A stretch of DNA of 64,000 bases from positions 4,294,056-4,358,055 of the forward strand of contig JADCRB010000037.1 in NCBI GenBank assembly GCA_021464245.1. The letters are read 5' to 3'. Below are positions 48,588 to 59,276 of the stretch, piece by piece. The number at the start of each line of letters is the position of its first letter. Within the stretch, counting starts at the first letter, position 1. The notes under the pieces were generated by a model. It did no database searches. It was not told the DNA's origin and saw only the letters and a program-made list of their open reading frames with translations. The stretch comes from Carallia brachiata. Lineage: Eukaryota; Streptophyta; Magnoliopsida; Malpighiales; Rhizophoraceae. Made by a program: the position numbers and the translations under genes.

Positions 48588-50029
48588 ATCTTAAGGCAAA
48601 ATTATTTCATTTGTGATTGGATTATTTGAAAGGATTGGCTTCTGACTTGGTGAATTAAGGTGTGTTTCTTTTCAATTTTTTGAAAATTATAAAAATCCTA
48701 AAATAAGGTACGTCCTTCTCCTAATTATGTGGAAAACTTTGAGTTTAATATTGATAATATGATGATACCATGTCTAATAGTTCATGCAAGCAATAAATAT
48801 ATCTCGCATGTGAAAATTTCAAGTTCTATGATCCATGATATGCCATAACATGCATTAAGAGTTCGTTCATTTCCATTGAATATATATATTTCAAACACAT
48901 GCATATATACATGAATGAACATGCATGCATGGTGATGAAGATCATAACATACAGAATCTTTGGCATGACTTTCACGTGCATGATGAATATATATACATAC
49001 ATGCCAATGATGATGATAGGGTATGTTGGTTCCCTGTATTTGTCAATGGTCATTTACACATATTTGTGACTTTTGGGAAATTAATCCATAACCAACGAAA
49101 GATAAAAGGTGGCTGTTGTCTACGTGTGTGGAAAGTCACAACACAAATAATTGTTATAACCACTAGTCATGAACAGTTTTCGACATTTTGTTGTCTTAAA
49201 AATAATTATAAAAAATAAAAAAAAAGTCACCGTTTAGCTGACTTGCTAATGGGTGTTTTGAGACAATTAAAAGAAAAACTCATTGTTATTAAATATAAAA
49301 AAGAAAGAAAGATTGTTTCCAATAAGGTTTAAATTCACGCCATTATTGTGTCCATAAAAAAAAAAAAAATTGTCAGAAATATACATATGTGATGTGCATA
49401 CATAATATTGTACACACACACGTAAATTAATGACATTTGGCATGAATATCTATAATACACTGCATGGTAGTCTCTTACATCTCTTATTCATATGAGACTT
49501 GTGGTCTTTAAATAATAATAAAAATGTGGCTTCTTCATGGTTCGTAGATAAGAACCAGTGGACAAAGGAATTCACCAGTGTCTTTCAGACACAAGGATGA
49601 GAAGAATTAATATGTTTGTTGTCCTTCCACCGGACAATGTCTCAAGGTTGTATGTTTGGATCATGGACCTGAGATGATGTATTATTCTGATAATTTGTTA
49701 ATGTGTCCGATGGTTACAAACTTCGTTCCAACTACACAATTAAGTGGGATTAAAACCAAAGTTGTGTCCCATTCGAATGAACCCAAATCCCGGCAGGCAC
49801 ATTATAGATCCTAAAAAGTTGTTATACCTATTGTGCATGTTATGATAGAAAAGAAACGGAGAATTGTAATCTTACATTATGAAAAACTTCTCCACGAAGT
49901 AGTCTTAAAGGCTACAGGAATTGGATGTCCTAAGTTAAGATATAGGACACAAATATAGAACACATTAAGTTGTGTCTAGTCGTTTTGAACAAAGTTCAAA
50001 AAGGGACTATATGGATGAAAAAAGTCATT

Positions 50030-50485
50030 ATCATTAATAAGAAGAGATATAATTTCTCATGAGAAGAGACGTGACTCTTCAAAAGAAGAGATATGACTCT
50101 TCAAAGGAAGAGACATGACTTTTCGTAGGAAAAGACATGACCATTAGTGGGAAGGAACGCGACCCTTTATGAGAAGAGATGCAACCTTGCATGGAAAGAC
50201 ACATGACTTTTCATGGAAAGAGATGCGACTCTTCATGAAAAGAAAGGGGAATCTTCAAAGAAAAAGACGTTACTCTTCAAAAGAAGACATGAGACTCTTC
50301 AAAGGAAGAGATATGATTTTTCATAAGAAAAGACATGACCATTAGTCAAAAGGGATGCAAACCTTTATGGGAAGAGATGCGACCTTTCATATAAAGAGAT
50401 GTGACTCTTCATAGAAAGAGACGCAACCTTTCATGAAAAGAGACATAATCTTTTGTGGGGAAAAAACGTGTTCTTTCGAAAAGAG
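50030..50485 (+). repeat. Array of about 22-bp degenerate repeats inside the LTR element
   Basis: Roughly twenty imperfect units of the type RAAGAGAYRYGACTCTTCAW (unit length 22, occasionally 24-27) run head to tail. Units vary at the two or three central bases and at the CTTC/TTTC end. The reading frame is not maintained across units. Confidence 0.75.
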
Positions 50486-51429
50486 TCATGACTTTTTATA
50501 AGTGACTATTCAAAGTCTTTTCACAAGTCAAATTATTTTCTTTCTTTTATAAATAAAAGAAAGTAGTATATGACTTATAGACAACTATGTTGTAGCATAG
50601 ACAAACAAATAGAAATATTGTGACGCTCATGAATCGCGACCACTAGAGCAAATGTCTTTAATTTATTTAAAGTTAATGACCCTTTAGAGTGAAAGGGTGA
50701 GATGTTAATCGTTATATTAACGGTATCTCTTAGCGTGTAATTTGTGGTACCATAGTAAATACAAAAGACTTTCGAAAAGTCAGTTGCGTATTAAAAGAAG
50801 GTTAATCCTTAACTAAAAGGGTTAACAATAACTTGATGAATGAGACATCAAATGAGGGATGAGTTCAAGTCCATAATTATTGATCACCCATGATGGAACC
50901 TCGACTCAACGCTTGATACAACGTCAAGTCTTGAATTCAATGAGTCAAAGTACATCATTAGCGTGATTTGAAGCATTATACTCATTTTTTCTTCATCCTG
51001 AAGTTTCATAATGCTTAGTACCCGTAGTTAATTGGGAGGTTGAGTTTTAAAAATTCTTAACAGGCTTGAAATGGTGCTTTATAGCGGGAGCCCTAGTCTG
51101 CCTATATGAATGTGGAATGTGTAGGCCGTTTCAATAAGTTTAAGGACTTAACTTTAAAACATTCATGAAAAGGATATGAACACAATGGCCTTTAATGTGT
51201 CAATTATTAAAAAGAGAAGTATAATGTTGTATAGTCAACTGTGTGGAATATTTCTACAGGATATCAATAAGAATAGTTGGTTCAAAGCTTGTCTACCATA
51301 CTATTCAGATATGTTGTAACGCATATTTCACTACGTAAGGTTCAATCTGTAAGACACCTTACTTATGCAGTTGACTTCTAAAATTACGAAGAATCCGTTA
51401 CATTTTCTTATTTGAAAATGACGGGAGAT

Positions 51430-51864
51430 TGTTGGGGAAATTTTCAAAATAGAAAAGTCGTGTCCCTTAGTTAATTTGGTGGTTATGGATATGTGTCTAT
51501 TGATGAAAGGACATGTTGAATAGTTGTGTCCACTAAACCCAAAAGACGCATATCTTGGCCAAATAACTACCAAATTATTCTCCCTATAAATATGTGAATT
51601 GGTCATTCATATAGTTAATAGAGAAGATAGAAAAATCCATAAACTTGTATGAGTAATTTTGGATATTACAATAACTTCTCGATGGCTCAATTTCAGTATT
51701 GTAACCTGCAGTTGAGTGTGCTTCATTTATCCTGTGAGGGAGTTCGCATTATACCTCTGTTGCACTTTAGTGAGGGCGAATTTTGCCTTAAGGAAAGTGG
51801 CGTTTGTTACACGACTTGAAGCAATTCTTTCATTTCCAATCTCACCCTCTTTTCTGTTCCAACA
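51430..51864 (+). repeat. Right (3') LTR
   Basis: Nearly identical to the left LTR, with intact TGTTGG...CCAACA ends. It contains the same TATA-like motif near 51586, which could drive read-out transcription toward the DUF868 gene about 1.5 kb downstream. Confidence 0.9.
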
Positions 51865-51869
51865 CTTAC

Positions 51870-52850
51870 GTCTTGTCACCAAGAATTGGATAACAATTTA
51901 TCATCCAATGCTCATTTCCTTTTAATATGTAGGGACTATCAATCCAACTGTAAATTTGAAACTGAAACTTTAAGTAATTTCATTAATAGACCTTGTAACT
52001 AGTGGGATCAATTACCCTTTTCAAGTTCAGTATCATCTTATTATGTCCTACCATTTATTTCAATTAATTTTATTGATTGCTTTCCCCTTTTAGGTTTTTC
52101 TAGTCACCCCAAAATCCAAATCGGTAGTTGTAATCAGGTGAATCCCGGGGTGCTCTTTGGAAAAAAAATTTCAAACCCAATGCATCTAACAAAACCAAAC
52201 CCTCAAAATTTTCCATGCAAAATTGTCCAACACACAAGCAAGCACACCTGGCATCTCCCTCCGCTTGTGATTAAAAAATATTTTCCGTTTTATAGTCCGC
52301 TTAAGTACAATAATCGTCCCCACATGTAACTCCTATTTAATTTAATTAGTCATAATCCTAACCCCCGGGAAAGCTTTGGCGTAATGTCTACTTTGTGTGT
52401 CCTTTCTTCCTTATAATTTTTTATTTGTAACTGAAACTGATGTAGTTAATAACAAATTTATGACTAGAACAAGGAAGCGGAAGTACGTGAAACTATCAAT
52501 CGTGGTCAGCTTTAGCTGCAGTAGGTTGAGTCCCAAGGCTATCTTTAATTCGTAGGTCCAGCAATCACCATCATCAATTGATCAGCATCGCCTTCTAACC
52601 CGCCCTCCCCAGCTCCATGTTATCCAATTGCGTTCAAAGTCCACTTATCGCTAAGGTATCTTGAAAGATCCCTTTTTGTTCTGTTTTGGCTTTATCTTTT
52701 TTATCATGATACAATGACCAAATCTACACCCGTTTTCCCAAAATTAACACAGCATGACCAATTTTTTTATATTGGTTAAGTAAGGTCAAACTCCAGCTTA
52801 TGTTAATTAATGGGGTTGTGTTTTAATGGTGTGTTGATGAACTGGCAGAG
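51870..52850. other. Intergenic between the LTR element and the DUF868 leader
   Basis: No gene is supported. Short frames at 52138-52329 show no domain. From 52870 the sequence becomes CT-rich, leading into the DUF868 leader. Confidence 0.4.
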
Positions 52851-52869
52851 GAGCGAGGCAAGCAAAGAA

Positions 52870-53236
52870 AGCATTTGGTCTTCCTCTCTCCCTCTCTCTC
52901 TCTCTTTCTCGGTTTTCGTTAATTTAGGAGGAATTTAAGGTTATTTAGGATGATTTAATTAAATTAATTGCTTAGATGGTGGTGTACAATGAAAACATGG
53001 TTTTTAAGCTTCCTGGGCTATACATTTTTCTCACCGGTTCTTAATCTCTCTCTCTCTCTCTCTCTACAATTGCATAAACAGAAAGGACACTTCACATGGG
53101 AAACCGCGGAGAAGAAAAGTACTCGGTCGTCTTCTTTTGTCATCTTCAATCTTCCCAATTTCTTCAATTGCATGAGCAACAAAGAGTAACCCATCAATCT
53201 TTCCTGTTTCTTGCATCATAGGAAAGGAAGTGTATG

Positions 53237-53267
<31 letters not shown>

Positions 53268-53344
53268 CACAAGCTATACATATATATAAATTATCATAGG
53301 ATCAACTTTGGTTTGATATTTTTCTTCTTGGGAATTGCCCTGAA
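52870..53344 (+). promoter_or_regulatory. CT-microsatellite-rich leader region of the DUF868 gene
   Basis: CT-dinucleotide runs occur at about 52880-52910, 53045-53067 and 53242-53268, just upstream of the DUF868 start. Such runs are frequent in plant core promoters and 5' leaders. A TATA-like ATACATATATATAAATT lies at about 53276-53292, only about 60 bp before the ATG. No transcription start can be fixed by eye. Confidence 0.4.
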
Positions 53345-54253
53345 ATGAGGAGCCTGGCAACTTGTTACAGCGAACATGCCATCAAAGTATCTGATTCGTA
53401 TTGCTCAGGCCCTTCCAGGCAGGCCTATTGCTCCCCAACTCTGACACCTTCAATTCCTAAATTAGTTACTTGTATATATAAAGTCAAATTCTCCGATCAA
53501 AAGAGCCTTTTGATCACCCTCACATGGTTCAATAAACTTATAAACCAGGGCCTTACTATTGCCGTAGGCGACAATGTTTCCTCTCCTCCTTCAAAATTCA
53601 ACGCCGATTCCCTCCAACTGAGAAAAGATAAAGGCGCCAGGACATTCCAATCTTGCAATTCTAAGATTGAAGTCTTCTGGGATCTTTCCACTGCGCGTTA
53701 TGACGGAGGACTGGAGCCGATCAGTGGGTTTTACGTCGTGGTTTTGGTGGACTTGGAACTGGGCTTGCTCCTTGGAGACAAAGATGAAGAAATCAATTTA
53801 AAACGTCTCAAGACAAAGCTGCCACAAGCAAAATCCTCTCTAATTTCTCGTTGCGAGCAGTTTTCAGGTAATACTATTTATTCCACCAAAGCGCGGTTCT
53901 GCGATTCCGGGACGGCTCACGACATTTTGGTCAAGTGTAGTAGCGAGGAAGATGGGTCGAAAAGTCCTGTCTTGTCCGTGTGCATTGACGACAAGAGGAT
54001 TTTTCAAGTGAAGCGACTGAAATGGAATTTCAGGGGGAACCAGACTATTTTCGTGGATGGACTGTTGGTGGATATGATGTGGGATTTGCATGACTGGTTT
54101 TTTAAGGAAGTGTCAGGTTTCGCAGTTTTCATGTTCAGGACTAGAAGTGGGTTGGATAGCAGGCTGTGGCTGGAGGAGAGCAATTTGGAGCTCAAAGGTC
54201 AAGACAGGGCAAGCTTCTCCTTGTTGATTTGTGCCTGTAAGAATCCTGGATGA
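53345..54253 (+). CDS. DUF868 family protein
   Basis: An intact single-exon frame of 302 codons, the usual size and gene structure for this plant-specific family of unknown function. Family-like features in order: an N-terminal cysteine/serine stretch (CSGPSRQAYCSPTLTPSIPKL), CIYKVKFSDQKSLLITLTW, KIEVFWDLSTARYDGGLEPISGFYVVVLVDLELGLLLGD, a central SLISRCEQFSG...YSTKARFCDSGTAHDILVKC, the conserved SVCIDDKRIFQVKRLKWNFRGNQTIFVDGLLVDMMWDLHDWFF, and a C-terminal FMFRTRSGLDSRLWLEE. No signal peptide or membrane segment, so probably a soluble intracellular protein. The start at 53345 is the first ATG giving the full family N-terminus. Its position beside an aldolase and near a ROS1-type gene recalls Arabidopsis At2g36470. 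Biochemical role not known. Confidence 0.9.
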   Translation: MRSLATCYSEHAIKVSDSYCSGPSRQAYCSPTLTPSIPKLVTCIYKVKFSDQKSLLITLTWFNKLINQGLTIAVGDNVSSPPSKFNADSLQLRKDKGARTFQSCNSKIEVFWDLSTARYDGGLEPISGFYVVVLVDLELGLLLGDKDEEINLKRLKTKLPQAKSSLISRCEQFSGNTIYSTKARFCDSGTAHDILVKCSSEEDGSKSPVLSVCIDDKRIFQVKRLKWNFRGNQTIFVDGLLVDMMWDLHDWFFKEVSGFAVFMFRTRSGLDSRLWLEESNLELKGQDRASFSLLICACKNPG

Positions 54254-57200
54254 TTTTATTATTTTTTTTTTCTCTCAATTGTTTGTCTTTTTTAGCTTTT
54301 CTTTTTACAATTTACTGAATCCCCTTTTTCTTCCTTCTTCATGAGTTCAAAATCTCAAGGATTATACAAAACTATTCGTCTTATTATTGAAAAGTAGTAG
54401 TTTATGGCAATAGATGCTTGACTTGGAGGTTGAATTGTACACTAGACCTCTCCTATGAATTTGCTTCTTTCTCGCACTCACTTTATTCCTTCCCCATCCA
54501 AATGGATCTGCCCTTTTGAATTGGGCACTTTCTTCTTCGGTAATTGTTGTTGAAACTGAACAAAGTAAGAGCTGAAGAGTGTTTAGCTGCAAAACTAACT
54601 TTTCTCCTCTTCCCCAGAGACACAGAAAAGGGAAAGTGGAAAAATAAAAATAGGATGAAGCTTATCTTCTCCAGCCGCTTCAGGCAATAAGGGTATCACC
54701 GTTGGGATACCCAAATTCTCACTTTATACCATTGATGCTTGGGGATTGTTGATCTTTATGAACAATTTTCTCCTTTTTTTTTTTTTGGTTTTAAAAAAAT
54801 TTCTCCTTTTGATCAAACGTATCATACCATGATGTGCACATATTTCCCCGACTTTTGTGGGAGACCTGCTAGATGTTTATTCTGTCTTGGAATGCATTCT
54901 GCCACCACCACAGCACACCCACCAGCCGATGCCTTTTGGATGAGGAAAGCAACCACCAAATTCTCACACATGCCTATTGTTTGGTTATTTATTATTATTA
55001 TTTTTTAGTTTATGCTGGTAAACCAGAGAAATATTTATGTACAATTCTAAATTTGTCGTGACTTGTGAGCAATACGCCGGGAGCCTTAGTGTAGCTTAAA
55101 TATTATTATATTATACTATTGTGGAAGAATTGCAATTATAAAAAAGATTCTATATAAAAATAAGAATAAAGATTAGGACAATTAACTATCATCTAAAGTG
55201 GGAACTTGGATGATAAATAATAAAATGTGTGTTTTACGCAGTCGACTTTGATTCAAATTTCTATGCTTTGCAATTCCTTTTGACTAATGTGTTAGGTATC
55301 TTCGTCGATGGACTTGAAGGATCTAGTGACGACCGACTGTGAGAATTAGATTCGATACGATATGTAGTAGGTTGTGCGGGAGGCACGAGCTAGCCCATTA
55401 GTGCTCAGGTGGGGTTTTTCCTTATGGGAGAGATTGAATGAGAATATCAATGAGTACCCTCAGCTTCGACCCATATATTCGATAATCCACGTACCGATGA
55501 TAAATATTTTTTTCAATTTTTAAAAGAGGGAAAAAAAAAAAAAAAGAGGACAACTAATTTTTACTCAAATTTTTTTAGTGTGGGGCGTCTGAAAACCCCT
55601 GTCCAGTCAATGAAGCCGAAAATGCTTTTCTTTGAGCAGGCCTACTCAAAACAGGGTAAAAAAGAGAAATATGTAATTTGAGTATAGCAAAGAAACTTTT
55701 TTGCTGAGTCTCGAGCTTTTTTCGAACAGTTAGAGTATGCTTGTTCCAATCGGTCGGGTGGGGGTTCGAACTCCTGTTTATTAGCTCATTTCCCTTAATC
55801 TCTAATGAGGCATCCTTAACTATTAAGTTAGTTGACAAAAAACGGAAAAAGAAACCTCCTTGCTTTCAAAAAAAAAAAAAATTCCATGCTCTTTTGTCCC
55901 TTTCCATTTGGGCCTAGCCTTTCATGGACTAACGTCGCACGTCAGTGAGATCAGGAATGTAAGCTCTATCCAACATCCAGTTTTGTCGCTTGTTCTAGAA
56001 AGTCCCAAGAGATGGGAAGCCAGTAGGCAGTGGTGGACTTGCGAGAGAACAAGGCTGGCCCAAACGTCAGAAAACCTGTCATCGGGCTGCAAGCTCGACC
56101 CATTCAAATTGCAAGTTGGGCTAGACTCAATTCTGCTATGATGGAAAAATTCGAATTGTTGCTGGTTTGTTTCTCGGGAGGGCCAGGGCCCATGACATAA
56201 TGTACAGCCGAGAATATGTAAGGCTTTTGCTTTGATTGTGTCAGTTAGGCTTTTTAGGCCTCCGGGCATTGACCATTACCCATTAACTAAGACGTGAAAT
56301 CGTTCAAAACAAAAACCCAGCACAATGAACCAAAGAAAAAAAAACAAAAACCCAGCACACGCGTAATTTTGTGGTATTTTCGCACATAATGTTTGCGTAA
56401 AAGTTTTGTTTAATTACGCTTCCTCAAAGAAACAAGTGAGGATAACTATAGCTAAACTGTTCGGCTTGAAAAAATTTTATCGGCCTAATATGAGTTTAGG
56501 TCATTTCATAATGCATATAATTTTGAATCGTGAGTATTGCGAGTTTGAAATCACTCTTGTTTAAGTCACTTGATGGGAGATTTGAGTCCCAAGTAACTTC
56601 AGCGGTGTAACTTAAAATTTGTGCCATTATGAATTGAAGTTATTTTAAGTTAAATTATGTGTTATCTTAAATTTCAATTCATATTAATTCAAGGTCAAAT
56701 CAGTTAGGAATCAAGTTCGAATTGCTAGACTATTAAAGCTATTTCGAAATTAAAACTTTTAGGATTTGAGTGAGTCAAATTCTGGTTATCTTGTTTGAAT
56801 TAATTAGATTAAATTAAATTAAATGCATTAAACTTTTATGTAGTTAACTTTTTGTGTTTGATCTCCATATAGTTTTAATTTAAACATAAAACTTCTATGT
56901 TGAAACTAACTTTTGTAATTTATCCGATCAAGATTTTGTTAAATCTATTAATGAAAAATTGGCCAAAATTATATTATTTTGTAATTATTAACTTTTTTTT
57001 CTCAATCAAAATTATGAAGATATGTATTATATGTCAAATTGAAATTCATTGTATTTTTGAGTTGTATTCTGCATTATATTTTCATAATTTTTGTTATTGT
57101 TCGTGCGTTGCATATATTATCATAAAAATGTTTGGGATAATATTTATGATTATTTTGACGTGAAGATATGATTCTTACGTGAAGATATGATTAAGCCTCT

Positions 57201-58117
57201 GAATTCACAAAACAATATAATTTGACAGAATCTTGTTGAGGGATAAATTTTCGCAAAGATGGAAAGGCATTGATGGTCCGTGACATTGGTCTCGTATCAA
57301 TAGCCCTTGCACGCCGGCCAATCCCACTACTAATGGAAAGTCCAACCATGGCCAACCCATCATTGATACTACGGATTCCATGTCCGAGCGCGAGCTTCCC
57401 ACTCCCACCTCTGCCCATTTGTATTTGTTGGAAAGTGATTTTAGTTCGATCAAAAAGAAGAAAAATATGCCTTTAGTTAGAGGTGACAAATGAGTGCATT
57501 GAATGAATTGGTATCAGGTTGGTTCAAGTTTTTGATTATTTGAGTTTTAGGTATTTTGAATTATGAATTTATCAAATTTTAAGTCATTTGAATTTTAAGT
57601 ATTTTAATTTTAAGTTTATAAAATTTTAAATTATTTTAAATTTTAAGTAATTTAAATTTTAAATCATTAAATTTCAAAGTTAATTAAATCTTCAGGGTCT
57701 TGATTTCATTGAATTTCGCGTAATGACTTCATCATATCCTAAGTTAATTAAATTTCGGATGAATGATGCTCTAAGTCATTTTTATTCTGAGTTATTTCAA
57801 TTTTAAGTTGATTGGACTTCAGTAATTCGTGTTATGGTCAAATAATTTACTTTTTGGATAAATAAAAATTGACTTGTTGTGAGTATCATAAAATTTAAAT
57901 CGAATTATTTGAACCGGTTTTTTTTTTTTTAACACCTTTAATTTTGATGGACCAAAAGTCTCCATCTTCTTGAAGTCATTATTACGATTGAAATGGGGTA
58001 AACTAACGAAGTAAGAAAAAAAAATAAAAAGACAAACGATGAGCAAAGAGTCACGTCAAGGCCGGGAAGTCTAGCCCAAAAAGTAAGTACAAAATGAGAA
58101 GGACTGTAGTTTAAGAT

Positions 58118-58150
<33 letters not shown>

Positions 58151-58440
58151 TGATATAGATATAGAGATATAAAAATTTTAAAAAAATTAAAATACAGATA
58201 CAATATAAATATAATTATAAAATATATTATATATATATATTATATATATATATAATTTAAATATTATTAATAAATTTAATTTTTTTTACGTATAATATAT
58301 AATAATTATTATTATAATATTTTATATTATAACTTATATTTTATTTATAATTTTTTTAAAAAATATTATATATATATATAATATAATATTTAAATAAATA
58401 ATATATATACGTATATAATATCTTAACTGCAGTAGAAGGA
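54254..58440. other. Intergenic, AT-rich repeats
   Basis: No gene is supported. 57500-57830 is built from loosely repeated AATTTTAAGTNATTTGAA-type units. 58107-58425 is almost pure A/T with palindromic TATATA blocks. 55060-55520 contains a GC-richer segment that I cannot assign. Confidence 0.45.
55695..55881 (+). mobile_element. Possible tRNA-derived SINE
   Basis: A tRNA-like head (AGTTAGAGTATGCTTGTTCC near 55729 and a B box GGGGTTCGAACTCC near 55761) is followed by a body of about 100 bp and an A run of 13-14 bases at 55868-55881. No target duplication was found. The B box is close to consensus; the A box is weak. Confidence 0.4.
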
Positions 58441-59276
58441 AGGGCAAGTGTCACCAAGACTCATCACGAGGGGCGCGCGGAGGCGAGCAACCAGCGGCTA
58501 AAAAACCGCAACCAAACCCTGCTAGCCCACGGGTTTTTAGGCAGTGTGGGTGGGTATTTGTCGTCAATCAAACACCAAACCAAGGACCCGTTTGTGGACC
58601 CTACGATAGTTTTGTTGGCTTATTCTGGGCTCCTTCTGTGTTAATTTACAGTTTTGACCAACTTCCTTCCTACCGACCCCACGCTTTCACAGCATCTTGT
58701 TTTGAGAAACTTCTGAAACCGGGCTTCTAGAGGGTGGAAAACACTGATTGACAATTTTACCCTTCATTTACTTCCTCATCGTTTGACTGATGTCCATTGC
58801 CTATGTCAGGGCACAGATTATGTCCACTGCAAATGATACAATATAGCTCATTATCAATGACCGACCCCTTTTCAATTGATGTAATAGAAGTGACGATAAT
58901 TTTCAATAATTTTGGGGAAATTTCATTCAAACTACGGCTCCTCGTTGAACAAATTCCCGGCTGCCGAGAAGGAAACTAGGAAATAGGACCGAGGGTAAAA
59001 GAGTAAAATAATAGAAGAAAACCCGTCGAAGAAGAAACGTGATGTCCAACGGCAGACCACCGTTTACTGGAGTAATAAAAAAACAAAAGGGCGAAAATCT
59101 TGAGAAGCCCCATCCGGAATCCCTCAAACTTACCAAAATAAATTAAAAAAAATCCCCTTTATCAGTCATACTTCCACACCCACTCTTTCTCTCTATCTCT
59201 GCCTTCAGCACTTTCCAGTCGTCTCGTCTCTCTAGAATTTTCCTCTCTTTCCATCGCCTCCCCAANATCCGCCGCC
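58441..59276 (+). promoter_or_regulatory. Promoter and 5' leader of the aldolase gene
   Basis: The AT-rich palindromic DNA ends near 58425 and gives way to GC-richer sequence with several G/C islands (58450-58700). A CT-rich leader at about 59175-59262 precedes the ATG. The start context is GCCGCCATGTC, a strong plant initiation context. One undetermined base lies at 59266, eleven bases before the ATG. No TATA box can be named with confidence. Confidence 0.45.

Larger units (their letters stand above)
48152..51864 (+). mobile_element. Non-coding LTR retrotransposon with 5-bp TSD
   Basis: Two direct repeats of about 435 bp (48152-48587 and 51430-51864) bound an internal region of 2,842 bp. 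The element is flanked on both sides by CTTAC (48147-48151 and 51865-51869), a perfect 5-bp target duplication. The right LTR starts TGTTGG and ends CCAACA, the expected inverted TG...CA; the left start has decayed to TATTAG. A purine-rich GACGGGAGA before the right LTR fits a polypurine tract. No gag, protease, integrase or reverse transcriptase frame is visible, so it would depend on another element. The primer-binding site did not match a tRNA that I recognise. LTR divergence is roughly 12 substitutions plus one indel, almost all transitions, so the insertion is fairly young. Confidence 0.9.

Noticed and set aside
48826..49218. Small frames in the LTR element interior considered as gag remnants
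   Set aside because: No zinc knuckle, protease or other retroelement motif; met/ile/his-rich chance frames.
50030..50485. Possible CRISPR-like array
   Set aside because: Units are contiguous and degenerate, there are no unique spacers, and the host is a plant genome inside an LTR element.
57191..57489. Two overlapping minus-strand frames of 75 and 94 codons
   Set aside because: They overlap in different frames in a GC-richer patch and show no domain.
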